From Actinomyces sp. (lineage in GTDB: Bacteria > Actinomycetota > Actinomycetes > Actinomycetales > Actinomycetaceae), in contig NZ_JARKVC010000006.1 in the NCBI RefSeq assembly GCF_029851875.1, forward strand, positions 16,782-80,781: a stretch of 64,000 nt of DNA. Direction: 5' to 3'. Numbering within the stretch: the stretch's first letter is position 1; every line of letters begins with the position of its first letter. Position numbers and translations under genes: made by a program. This document shows, one piece after another, positions 9,299 through 18,483 of this stretch. The notes below the pieces were generated by a model. That model was given only the letters and a program-made list of their open reading frames with translations, searched no databases and had not been told where the DNA came from.

Positions 9299-9721
9299 CT
9301 AGAGCAGGGCGGCCAGCCCCAGGGCCACCAGTGCCAGGAGAGGCAGGGCGCCCTGCTTGGCGGCAGCGCCGCGGTGCGCCGGGGACTTGGCTGCCAGGAC
9401 GAGGGCGGCAGCCAGCATCGAGGCGGTGGCGAAGGCGGCCAGCGCCACACCCGCGACAGCCGCGTAGCCGCTGCCCGCCCACACGAGGATGGCACCGAGC
9501 AGACCCTCCAGGGCGAGGAAGAGGTTGTAGAAGCCCTGGTTATAGGCGTAGAAGGCGTGTGACCGGGCCTCCTCAGGAGTGCCGCCGAAGGTCTTGCGCG
9601 CCAGCGGCCCCTCCCAGGCGATGGACTCCATGTAGAAGATGAGCACGTGCAGCGCGCTGGCGAGCACGGTCAGCACGAGACCGGCGTGAGCCAGCACGGG
9701 CGTCAGGGCAAGCTCAGTCAT
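9299..9721 (-). CDS. DUF1304 family membrane protein
   Basis: A 140-residue protein with four hydrophobic segments matching DUF1304: an N-terminal helix, HVLIFYMESIAW, then the YNQGFYNLFLALEG block conserved in the family, and two C-terminal helices. Function is unknown. The in-frame extension upstream of ATG 9721 runs into the 21-bp repeat array and is not credible as protein. It is convergent with the oxidoreductase gene. Confidence 0.88.
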   Translation of the reverse strand: MTELALTPVLAHAGLVLTVLASALHVLIFYMESIAWEGPLARKTFGGTPEEARSHAFYAYNQGFYNLFLALEGLLGAILVWAGSGYAAVAGVALAAFATASMLAAALVLAAKSPAHRGAAAKQGALPLLALVALGLAALL

Positions 9722-9823
9722 GGCGCCGATCCTAGTGCGCGCTGAGGCCACCTGAAGATCCTTGACAACAAGGCGTCTCCCTGTGACGTTGCAAACGTGT
9801 GTGGAGCTGGGTACGGGCCTGGC

Positions 9824-10192
9824 GGCGTGCTTCCGCCTGGTCGCGGCGTACATATCCCTGGTTGCGGCGTACTTCCACGCACCGGGGCGTACATCCAGGC
9901 ATTGACGGCGTGCAGCCGCCTGCTCGCGGCGTGCATCTACCAACAAGCGGCGTACTTCCACACACCGGGGGCGTGCTTCCACTGGCCGGAGGCGTGCCTG
10001 CGTGGTGAGGGCGTACCTGGCAACGTCTGCAGGCACGCCCTCCCAACACACACACGCCCCCACAACACAAACACACGCCCCCACCCCAGACAAGCACGCC
10101 GCCACCGGGAAGCATCTCGCCCAGACCAGGGACCACCGCCGGCAAGCACGCCCCAACCACCAAAACACGCCACCACGGCAGGCAAGCACGCC
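9824..10192. repeat. 21-bp-phased GGCGTRC repeat array with an orientation switch in the middle
   Basis: GGCGTGC or GGCGTAC occurs at 9824, 9845, 9866, 9886, 9907, 9928, 9949, 9970, 9991 and 10010, a spacing of 21 bases with single slips to 20 and 19. From 10033 the same word appears as its complement (GCACGCC or ACACGCC) at 10033, 10052, 10073, 10094, 10146, 10165 and 10186, again mostly at 19-21 bases. The sequence between the core words varies, often with TTCC, ATCC or CAAG next to the core. No plausible gene covers it; ORFs here are low-complexity 7-residue repeats caused by the period. Its function is unknown. Confidence 0.85.
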
Positions 10193-10300
10193 GCCACCGC
10201 CTGCCCGGGTTCTTATCCGTCACAGCGCGCTGCAAGGCCGACGTCGAGATCCTGAGAACCTGCACGCCCCGGAGGAGGCCCCGTAACCGCAACCGAGCGC

Positions 10301-10620
10301 ATGACCTCAGCGCTGTCTCAAGCTGTCCGCCAGAGAGCACCTTCCCCGGGCGTCCTGCTCCCCCAGGACGACCTCACCTCCGTCTCGAGGTCCCACGCAG
10401 CACGCTGCGTGAGGCGCTGGCCGTCCCGGCCTGCGAGGATGTGTGGAGCCGCGTGTGGGACAGCACGCCGCCGTCCGCTGTCGTCCACAGTCTGACGCCA
10501 GCCGAGGTCGCCGAGCTCGACAACCTGCGTGTCGCGATCGAGCCGGCTCCGGCGACGCCCAACGTCGACCTGGCTTCCCCACGCGCTCTGGCCTCGGTGG
10601 AGGAGTCAGACCGCATACGC
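10301..10620 (+). pseudogene. decayed GntR/FCD family transcriptional regulator
   Basis: Pieces of a GntR regulator are readable in two frames. One frame gives PGVLLPQDDLTS, the wing-helix start; a shift near 10377 then gives RLEVPRSTLREALAV, the recognition helix. The second frame continues with VVHSLTPAEVAELDNLRVAIEP, like the first helices of an FCD ligand-binding domain. The chain then runs into a long hairpin. No intact start-to-stop frame of regulator length exists. The assignment rests on motif reading only. Confidence 0.5.
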
Positions 10621-10657
10621 AGGTGGCGGGCACCCTGCTGTAGGGTGCCCGCCACCT
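10621..10657. terminator. perfect 16-bp hairpin between the GntR remnant and fumC
   Basis: Arms at 10621-10636 and 10642-10657 are perfectly complementary (AGGTGGCGGGCACCCT and its complement) around a five-base loop. It lies about 120 bases beyond the fumC stop, on the correct side to end fumC transcription, and also ends the regulator remnant. No strong T-run follows on either strand. Confidence 0.6.
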
Positions 10658-10780
10658 GCTCACGGTCCGACGGCGTTGCTGAGGCCCGCTGGATCAGGGC
10701 CTGTCACAGCCTGGTCATCTCCCGACGGCCGTCGGCGTCATCGAGGTACTCGCCCGCCACGGCCTGCGAGGGCAACCGCC

Positions 10781-12202
<1,422 letters not shown>

Positions 12203-12386
12203 GGGACCAGGCTAGCCGGACGCACGCCGCCCGGCACGGGGACGGGCGTCCTAGTCCTGCTCGCTCATCACGCCAGGCCGGGCCAAGACGCCGGTGGCGG
12301 GAGGGGACCAGCGTCCTGCCCACCGCCCCAGGAGACTGGCCGCGGCCCCGGGCAGGCCCGCCCTCCCGCTCAGCTCCGCCTTCCGC

Positions 12387-13247
12387 TCAGCTCCGCGCGA
12401 GCTCGGCCACGACCGCGTCCACGCCGTCAGCCAGTGTGCGGTGCGCGCCGCAGACCAGGCGGACCACCTCCTGGGGGTCGGTGGCCTCAGCAGCGAAGGA
12501 CAGGTCGGACACGACGCTCATCCCGGCCACGCGCACGCCCAGCTGGTGCAGGGCGACGGCCTCCAGGACGGTGGACATGCCGACGACGTCCGCTCCCCCA
12601 CCAGCCAGCCACCGGGTCTCAGCCATGGTCTGGTACTCCGGGCCCCGCAGGGCCGCGTAGGTGCCCTCACGCTCGGTCCGCTCACGCAGGACCTGGGCCA
12701 GGCCCCGGTCCCAGACCTCGCGCACGTCAGTAAAGACCGTGCCGTCAAAGGGCGAGGAGCCCGTGAGGTTGAGGTGGTCGGTGATGGTCATGACCTCGCC
12801 GAGCCGCCAGCCGCGCAAGCAGCCGTTGGCGTTGACAAGCACCGCGGCGCGCACACCCGTAGCAGCCGCGGCGCGAGCCAGAGCCACGACCGGTACGGGA
12901 CCGTGCCCCTCGTACAGGTGCGTGCGACCGTAGGCGACCAGGACGCGCAGACCGCACTCGCCGTCGTCTCCTGGCAGCACGCGCCGGTAGGAGGCGAGCA
13001 GGTCCCGGTGCCCGGGAGCCACCGGAGCCAGGACGCCGGGCAGGTCGGACAGCGCAAGCCTCGCCTCGGGCTCGCCCCACCCCTCCAGCGCGCCGTCCGC
13101 GCCCGAGCCGAGCACGACGAGCAGGTCATGACGGTCAGCACCGGTGCGCCTCATGATCTGGTGCGCGGCCTCCAGGGCCGGGCCAGGGCCGGCAATGCCG
13201 CCTGAGACAGTGAGCGCCTCCAGCAGGGTCGGATCCGTCGTCGTCAT
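12387..13247 (-). CDS. purine-nucleoside phosphorylase, class I, with unusual base-site residues
   Basis: A 286-residue trimeric-type PNP: VVLGSGADG phosphate loop, GRTHLYEGHG with the catalytic-region His110, GCLRGWRLGEVMTITDHLNL, and GADVVGMSTVLE. These enzymes split purine nucleosides with phosphate. Two residues that hydrogen-bond the base differ from the usual: the family's FET/YET glutamate is Gln206 (GPEYQTMAE) and the usual SLxTN asparagine is Asp248 (GMSVVSDLS). This pair is known from engineered human PNP to shift preference from 6-oxo to 6-amino purines. It begins two bases after the stop of the permease gene, forming a nucleobase/nucleoside salvage unit. Confidence 0.88.
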   Translation of the reverse strand: MTTTDPTLLEALTVSGGIAGPGPALEAAHQIMRRTGADRHDLLVVLGSGADGALEGWGEPEARLALSDLPGVLAPVAPGHRDLLASYRRVLPGDDGECGLRVLVAYGRTHLYEGHGPVPVVALARAAAATGVRAAVLVNANGCLRGWRLGEVMTITDHLNLTGSSPFDGTVFTDVREVWDRGLAQVLRERTEREGTYAALRGPEYQTMAETRWLAGGGADVVGMSTVLEAVALHQLGVRVAGMSVVSDLSFAAEATDPQEVVRLVCGAHRTLADGVDAVVAELARS

Positions 13248-13249
13248 GC

Positions 13250-14707
13250 TCAGCGCCCCTCCTGACGGCGCACTCGGGAGGCTCCCGCCAGCAGGTGACC
13301 AATGAGACCGATGAGCAGCGCCGCGAGCACGCCGAGGTTGGCGTAGGCCCAGGCTCCCTCACGCCCACCCAGGGGCGCGAGCAGGTAGCCCTGCCAGGCC
13401 AGCCACGAGGCGGAGGAGTTGACCACCAGTCCCCAGCCGACGGCTGACCCGATGACCACCAGTGCCACGGCCTCCCAGTTCACCGACCCGTAAATCCCGT
13501 TCGGGGTGGCCAGGGCGGCCTCGTCGTAGTCACGCTTGCGCAGCAGGACCTCGGCGATCATGACGCCGGCCCAGGCGGCGATGACCACGCCGAGCGTGGT
13601 GAGGAAGCCCTGGAAGGGGCCGAGGAAGTCGTCTGCCCCGGCGAGGACGGCGATTGTGCCGACCGTCATGATCGTGGCGTCGAGGGCGGTGGCCACGTGC
13701 CGCTTGACCGGCAGGCCGGTGGCCAGCAGGGACAGGCCTGAGGAGTACAGGTCCATGATGATGCCGCCGGCCAGGCCCAGGATCGCCACGAGCGCGAAGG
13801 GCACGAGGAACCAGGTGGGCAGGATCGTGGTGAGCGCCCCGATGGGGTCGGAGTCGATGGCGGTGCCGAGCTCAGGGTCACTGCCCACCAGCATGATGCC
13901 GGCCACCACCAGGACGACCACGGGCAGGGAAGAGCCGAAGGTGGTCCAGCCGATGACGCCGGCCGTGGAGGCCTTGCGCGGCAGGTAGCGCGAGTAGTCC
14001 GCGGCCGCGTTGACCCAGCCGAGCCCGAAGCCGGTGACCACCATGACCAGGGCGCCGACGACCGCTGCGGCGCTGCCTGCGGGAAGCGCGGCAAGCGCGG
14101 AGAAGCTGATCTGCGGGGCCACGAGCACCAGGTAGATGACGGTGAGCACGCCGGTGGCCCAGGTGATCCAGGTCTGGACCTTCATGATGGTGTCGAAGCC
14201 GAGGATCCCGGCCGAGGCCGCCAGCCCCACGGTGATGAGGAAGCCGACCACCTGGGCGCCGACCTGGTTGTGCCAGCCCAGGGCCTGCAGGACGGTGGCC
14301 GAGGCCAGGGTGGCGGTCACGCACAGGACCGTCTCCCAGCCCACGGTGAGCACCCAGGAGATGGCGGCGCTCAGCCGGTTGCCGTTGTAGCCGAAGGCCG
14401 CGCGTGACAGGGCGAGCGTGGGGGCCGAGCCCCGCTTGCCCAGGACAGCGACGACGCCGCACAGAGCGAAGGAGACCACCACGCCGACGACGCTGGCCAC
14501 CACGGCCTGCCAGAAGGACAGGCCGAAGCCGAGCACCCACGAGCCCCAGGACAGGCCGAGGACGGAGATATTGGCTGCGAACCAGGGCATGAAGAGGTCG
14601 CGGGAGCGCCCCTTGCGCTCGGACTCGGCGATGACGTCGAGCCCGGCGCTCTCGATGAGGCCGGTGCCGCTGTCGGGCGCGGTGGAGGGGGAGGCGGTGG
14701 AGGACAT
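13250..14707 (-). CDS. NCS1 family purine/cytosine permease
   Basis: A 485-residue transporter with about twelve hydrophobic segments, of the cytosine-purine/uracil/thiamine/allantoin (NCS1) family. The N-terminal GLIESAGLDVIAESERKGRSRDLF-type lead followed by FMPWFAANISVLGLSWG is typical of actinobacterial codB-like permeases. Substrate is inferred from its partner: the PNP gene begins two bases past its stop, so purine uptake followed by phosphorolysis or salvage is likely. A perfect palindrome about 70 bases upstream may be the operator. Confidence 0.88.
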   Translation of the reverse strand: MSSTASPSTAPDSGTGLIESAGLDVIAESERKGRSRDLFMPWFAANISVLGLSWGSWVLGFGLSFWQAVVASVVGVVVSFALCGVVAVLGKRGSAPTLALSRAAFGYNGNRLSAAISWVLTVGWETVLCVTATLASATVLQALGWHNQVGAQVVGFLITVGLAASAGILGFDTIMKVQTWITWATGVLTVIYLVLVAPQISFSALAALPAGSAAAVVGALVMVVTGFGLGWVNAAADYSRYLPRKASTAGVIGWTTFGSSLPVVVLVVAGIMLVGSDPELGTAIDSDPIGALTTILPTWFLVPFALVAILGLAGGIIMDLYSSGLSLLATGLPVKRHVATALDATIMTVGTIAVLAGADDFLGPFQGFLTTLGVVIAAWAGVMIAEVLLRKRDYDEAALATPNGIYGSVNWEAVALVVIGSAVGWGLVVNSSASWLAWQGYLLAPLGGREGAWAYANLGVLAALLIGLIGHLLAGASRVRRQEGR

Positions 14708-14776
14708 GAGGTCCCCTTCTGTGAGGGATGGCAGTGGCGCCGTGGGACCGTGCCAGCCTATGCCTCGCGAGCCCGC

Positions 14777-14794
14777 CAGGTGTCATGACACCTG
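14777..14794. promoter_or_regulatory. 18-bp perfect palindrome upstream of the NCS1 permease-PNP operon
   Basis: CAGGTGTCATGACACCTG is its own reverse complement. Its half-site TGACAC recurs on the plus strand just downstream at 14793-14798 and again near 14813-14818. It lies 70-87 bases upstream of the permease start in the promoter region, the usual position for a repressor or activator site. The cognate regulator is not obvious in the window; GntR-family proteins bind similar sites. Confidence 0.55.
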
Positions 14795-14881
14795 ACACGT
14801 GGCCATGGCCCCTGACACATCGTCCTGCGTCAGCGCCGCTCGTCTGCGGGCGAGCCCGCTGCCTCCGGGGAGCCGGCCCGC

Positions 14882-15280
14882 CTAGGTCGCCGGCGGCGCG
14901 GACAGGTCGTCGTCGACCCGGTCCTCAGGATGGAGGTAGCCTGCCTTCTCCAGGTCCGCCGCCAGGTCGTCCACGACGGCGTCGCTCGCCTCCCACAGGC
15001 CGGTGCGGTAGGCGGTGCGAGAGACCATGTGCGCCGAGACCGGGCTCGTGGCGATCTGGAAGGCCGCCACCAGCACGCACACGCCAGCGACCTCCCAGCT
15101 GCGCTGGGACACGACGATCCCGGTCAGGATGAGGAGCAGGCCGAAGACCTGGGGCTTGGTCGCTGCGTGCAGACGCGTGATGACGTCCGGGAAGCGCAGC
15201 ACCCCCACGGCCGCGGTGAGGCAGAAGAAGGCGCCTGCCAGGAGCAGCAGGGCAGCAACGAGGTCAGCGAGCGTGCTCAT
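14882..15280 (-). CDS. mnhG: monovalent cation/proton antiporter subunit MnhG/MrpG
   Basis: A 132-residue subunit with three hydrophobic segments. The VGVLRFPDVITRLHAATKPQ block is diagnostic for MnhG/PhaG. It is the last gene of the minus-strand antiporter operon and overlaps mnhF by four bases. The acidic C-terminal tail of about 30 residues exceeds the family norm. In the complex it belongs to the membrane part needed for Na+/H+ exchange. Confidence 0.93.
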   Translation of the reverse strand: MSTLADLVAALLLLAGAFFCLTAAVGVLRFPDVITRLHAATKPQVFGLLLILTGIVVSQRSWEVAGVCVLVAAFQIATSPVSAHMVSRTAYRTGLWEASDAVVDDLAADLEKAGYLHPEDRVDDDLSAPPAT

Positions 15281-15723
15281 CGACGTCCCTCCGTGTCCGC
15301 GTCCTCGTCGTCCTCGGCGTCGTCCCAGGTCTGCTCGGCCTCTGGCCTCACCGCGGCACAGGCCTGCGCCGCGTCCGCCGACCGCTCGAGCGGGCCCTGC
15401 GCCTGGCTGCCCGCTCCGGCGCCCGTCTTGGAGCGCCGCAGGTCACGGACCTGCGCCGACCTGGAGGAGATGAGCCGGGCGATGGCCACCGGCCCGGTGA
15501 AGCCGATGAGGCTGAGGACCACGAGGACCGGCAGGGCCGTGGTGGACCCGGAGACGACGACGTACAGACCCGTTCCCGCCACCGTGACCGCGGTGAGCAG
15601 GTCGGTGGCGATGGAGCGGTCCAGGCTGGAGGGACCCATCGCCATGCGCGCCAGGGCCATGGCTGCCGCGACCACGAGCAGCACCAGGGTCAGGGCGTGA
15701 GCCGCTCCGATGAGCATCGTCAT
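15277..15723 (-). CDS. mnhF: monovalent cation/proton antiporter subunit MnhF/MrpF
   Basis: The first 90 or so residues form three transmembrane helices with MALARMAMGPSSLDRSIATDLL, the MnhF hallmark. The rest, to residue 148, is a hydrophilic tail rich in Ala, Gln and acidic residues ending EDDEDADTEGRR, so the protein is over half again the usual length. It overlaps mnhE and mnhG by four bases each. The tail should face the cytoplasm; its role is unknown. Confidence 0.93.
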   Translation of the reverse strand: MTMLIGAAHALTLVLLVVAAAMALARMAMGPSSLDRSIATDLLTAVTVAGTGLYVVVSGSTTALPVLVVLSLIGFTGPVAIARLISSRSAQVRDLRRSKTGAGAGSQAQGPLERSADAAQACAAVRPEAEQTWDDAEDDEDADTEGRR

Positions 15724-16418
15724 CGCCTCTCCTCCCCCTGTGCGGCGCTGTCCTGCGCCGCACAGGCGCGCGCAGCCGGAGCGGCGAGCGCCTGCGGCCC
15801 GCCCAGCGCCTCACGCTCCAGCGCACGCACGTGCTGCGTGGCCTGCGCGATCTCCTCGCTCGTGCCGAAGGCTCGCAGGATCCTCAGCTCGGCCCGCAGC
15901 GCCCCCACGCGCTCGCGCGCGGCGTCGCCTGACTCCATGTCGAAGATGTGCATGTAGAGCGTGCGCGTGCGCCACCGGGCCTCCACCACCACTGAGCCCG
16001 GGACGATGGACAGGATCGTTCCTGTAGCCACCTGGTAGAGATCGGCGTCCGAGCTCAGCGGGACGGCCACCACGCCGGACCGCGGCTGGCGCCGCCAGGA
16101 CAGGGCGAACCAGGCCAGCTGGACCGAGGCGCGCGCCAGGTCCCAGGTCACGGCGCCCACGAGGCGCAGGACCCCGAGCGGGTGGATCCAGCCTGGCCAC
16201 ACGATGGCCGGCATCGGGAACAGGAGGGTCACGATCGTGGCGATGAGCGCGCCACTGACCACGGTGAAGACACTGAGACGGCCTGCCAGGAGCACCCACA
16301 CCGCCGTCAGCAGGACGAGGTTGACGCCCTTGCCGTTCAGGTCGCGCGGGCGCCGCAGGCGTCGTCGGGCACGCTCGGCCCCCTCCCGCGCGCGCAGGCT
16401 GATCAGCGTGTCCATCAT
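15720..16418 (-). CDS. mnhE: monovalent cation/proton antiporter subunit MnhE/MrpE
   Basis: A 232-residue subunit: a basic N-terminal stretch, two or three transmembrane helices (LLTAVWVLLAGRL and so on), then the soluble MnhE region with TGTILSIVPGSVVVE and LYMHIFD. An Ala-rich C-terminal tail extends it beyond the usual 160-170 residues. Overlaps mnhD and mnhF by four bases. Confidence 0.92.
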   Translation of the reverse strand: MMDTLISLRAREGAERARRRLRRPRDLNGKGVNLVLLTAVWVLLAGRLSVFTVVSGALIATIVTLLFPMPAIVWPGWIHPLGVLRLVGAVTWDLARASVQLAWFALSWRRQPRSGVVAVPLSSDADLYQVATGTILSIVPGSVVVEARWRTRTLYMHIFDMESGDAARERVGALRAELRILRAFGTSEEIAQATQHVRALEREALGGPQALAAPAARACAAQDSAAQGEERR

Positions 16419-18058
16419 CGCCCTCCCAGCACAGCGGTGACGTAGCCGTCACTGAGCAGCATCGTGGCAGCGTGCTCGCAGAACTCGTACAACGGCCCCG
16501 CGGCCACGGTCAGGGCCAGCGAGACCACAATGAGGCCCAGGCTCGCCCCTACCATGACGGCGGGCATGGGCTCAGCGACGCTGGTCCGTCTCGTGCCGGC
16601 CGCGCTGGCGCCAGGCGACGGCGAGGCCCCGCCCTCCTGGGCCACCGTCGCCACCGTGCCGGCCGGGACGTAGGCGGGCTGCGCCGTCAACCCCGCGGGC
16701 CTGGCGGGCCGAGCCGTCCGCGCCCGCCGCGCCCCCACCACGCGCACATCGCCCCAGAAGGCGCGGTTCCACACCTTGGCCATGACGTAGAGGGTGAGCA
16801 GGCTGGCAACCACCGAGGTCACCACGAGCAGCCAGGCCAAGGGCGTGCCCACCTCGGCGCCGGCCCGCATGAGCCCGATCTTGCCGATGAAGCCGCTGAA
16901 AGGCGGGATGCCAGCGAGGTTGAGCGCCGGGATACCGAAGAGCAGCGCCAGACGCGGCGAGAGCGAAGCCAGCCCGGAGACCTTGTCCAGCTCGGTGGAG
17001 CCACCCACCCGCGCCATGAGTCCGGCGGTGAGGAAGAGCGCGGTCTGGATGGTGATGTGGTGAGCCGTGTAGTAGATGGCGGCGGCCAACGAGCCTGTGG
17101 TCGCCAGGCCGACGCCCATGATCATGTAGCCCACGTGGCTGACCAGGGTGAAGGAGAGCAGACGCTTGAGCTCGCTCTGCGCCACCGCTCCCAGGATCCC
17201 GACCATCATCGAGGCTCCCCCCACGATGAGCAGGATCGTGGTCAGCGGGCGCTCGGCAAAGAGCAGGGTCTGCACCCGCAGCATCGAGTAGACCCCGACC
17301 TTGGTCAGCAGCCCGGCGAAGACCGCGGTCACAGGGGCCGGAGCCGTGGGGTAGGAGTCGGGCAGCCAGGCGGACAGGGGAAAGACCGCCGCCTTGATCC
17401 CGAAGACGGTGAGCATGAGAGCCTGGATCATCAGCTGCATGTCCGCTGGCAGCTCAGGCACACGCTGCGCCAGCTCGGCCATGTTGACGGTGCCGGTGGC
17501 CGTGTAGACCACGGCCAGCAGGATGAGGAAGAGCGCCGAGGAGACGAGGTTGACCACTACGTAGATCGCACCGGCCCGGATACGCGGCCGGGTGGCTCCC
17601 ATGGTCAGCAGCACGTAGGAGGCAAAGAGCAGGATCTCGAAGCCGACGTAGAGGTTGAACAGGTCACCGGCCAGGAAGGCGTCCGAGACTCCGGCACTGA
17701 GCAGAAGCAGGGTCGGGTGGAAGATCGACACCGGGGTCTCCTGGCGCACCTCCTCCTGGTCCTGCCCGGCGGAGAAGACCAGGACCGCCAGGGTGACGAC
17801 CGAGGCCACGAGCAGCATGAGGGAGGACAGGCGGTCAGCCACCAGCACGATGCCCGCCGAGTCCGGCCAGGCCGCGACCCACAGCGTCTGGATCCCGTCG
17901 GTCTCGGTGAGGTAGACGAGGAAGGAGGCCACGAGGACGACGGTGCCCAGTGCCGCGACGGACAGCGCGCGCTGGAGGCGAGGCCGGCGGCCGGCCAGCA
18001 TCGCCAGGGCGGCACCCAGCATGGGCACCAGGACGGGAAGAGCCAGGACGTTGCTCAC
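16415..18058 (-). CDS. mnhD: monovalent cation/proton antiporter subunit MnhD/MrpD
   Basis: A 547-residue NuoN/MrpD-type proton-translocating subunit with about fourteen helices. Visible blocks include FNLYVGFEILLFASYVLL, GIKAAVFPLSAWLPDSYPTAPAP-type sequence with its conserved lysine, and HMI/THIT-type YYTAHHITIQTALFL. An inserted Ala/Pro/Arg-rich hydrophilic linker of about 70 residues (around residues 440-510) precedes the last transmembrane helix and explains the extra length. It overlaps both neighbours. Confidence 0.94.
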   Translation of the reverse strand: MSNVLALPVLVPMLGAALAMLAGRRPRLQRALSVAALGTVVLVASFLVYLTETDGIQTLWVAAWPDSAGIVLVADRLSSLMLLVASVVTLAVLVFSAGQDQEEVRQETPVSIFHPTLLLLSAGVSDAFLAGDLFNLYVGFEILLFASYVLLTMGATRPRIRAGAIYVVVNLVSSALFLILLAVVYTATGTVNMAELAQRVPELPADMQLMIQALMLTVFGIKAAVFPLSAWLPDSYPTAPAPVTAVFAGLLTKVGVYSMLRVQTLLFAERPLTTILLIVGGASMMVGILGAVAQSELKRLLSFTLVSHVGYMIMGVGLATTGSLAAAIYYTAHHITIQTALFLTAGLMARVGGSTELDKVSGLASLSPRLALLFGIPALNLAGIPPFSGFIGKIGLMRAGAEVGTPLAWLLVVTSVVASLLTLYVMAKVWNRAFWGDVRVVGARRARTARPARPAGLTAQPAYVPAGTVATVAQEGGASPSPGASAAGTRRTSVAEPMPAVMVGASLGLIVVSLALTVAAGPLYEFCEHAATMLLSDGYVTAVLGGR

Positions 18059-18483
18059 TCGCTGACCACGTCCTCTCCGGTGTCCGAGAAGGTCTGCTCC
18101 TCGAAGGAGGTGGAGGTCTCGTCGCGCTGGGCGAGCTCGCGGATGCGGCGGTCCTCGACGTCGTCACGCACCTCGTCATGGCCTGAGAGCTGGAAGGAGC
18201 GGTAGGCCATCGTCATGACAAAGGCGGAGACGGCCATCGTGATGACGATGGCGGTGAGCACCATGGCCTGCGGCAGCGGGTCCGTCATCGTCGACGGGTC
18301 CTCCTGCCCCAGGATCGCGGGAGTGCCGGCGCGGCCGGCAGCGACGAGGAAGAGGACGTTGACCCCGTTGCTCATGAGGATGACGCCCATGAGGATGCGC
18401 GAGAGCGAGCGCTCGGTGAGCAGGTAGACGCCGCAGGCCACCAGCAGGCCTGCGACGACAGCGAGGGTGAGGTTGGCGGTCAT
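18055..18483 (-). CDS. mnhC: monovalent cation/proton antiporter subunit MnhC/MrpC
   Basis: A 142-residue NuoK-like subunit with three helices, including RILMGVILMSNGVNVLFL and DPLPQAMVLTAIVITMAV, both typical of MnhC. The start is ATG 18483, overlapping the mnhA stop by four bases; a longer open frame through mnhA is a shadow. A highly acidic, Thr/Ser-rich tail of about 40 residues follows the last helix. Acidic tails are shared by C, F and G in this operon. Confidence 0.94.
   Translation of the reverse strand: MTANLTLAVVAGLLVACGVYLLTERSLSRILMGVILMSNGVNVLFLVAAGRAGTPAILGQEDPSTMTDPLPQAMVLTAIVITMAVSAFVMTMAYRSFQLSGHDEVRDDVEDRRIRELAQRDETSTSFEEQTFSDTGEDVVSE

Noticed and set aside
9824..10192. A CRISPR array
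   Set aside because: Only seven bases are conserved per unit, the units are 21 bases with no 25-35-base spacers, orientation switches in the middle, and no cas gene is present.
9718..10340. Several ORFs with 7-residue repeats in the 21-bp array
   Set aside because: A 21-base DNA period creates heptapeptide repeats in every frame on both strands. No frame has a ribosome site or a recognisable fold.
16472..18205. A 577-codon plus-strand frame opposite mnhD
   Set aside because: Low-complexity His/Gly/Glu/Arg sequence produced by the codon bias of the minus-strand mnhD gene.
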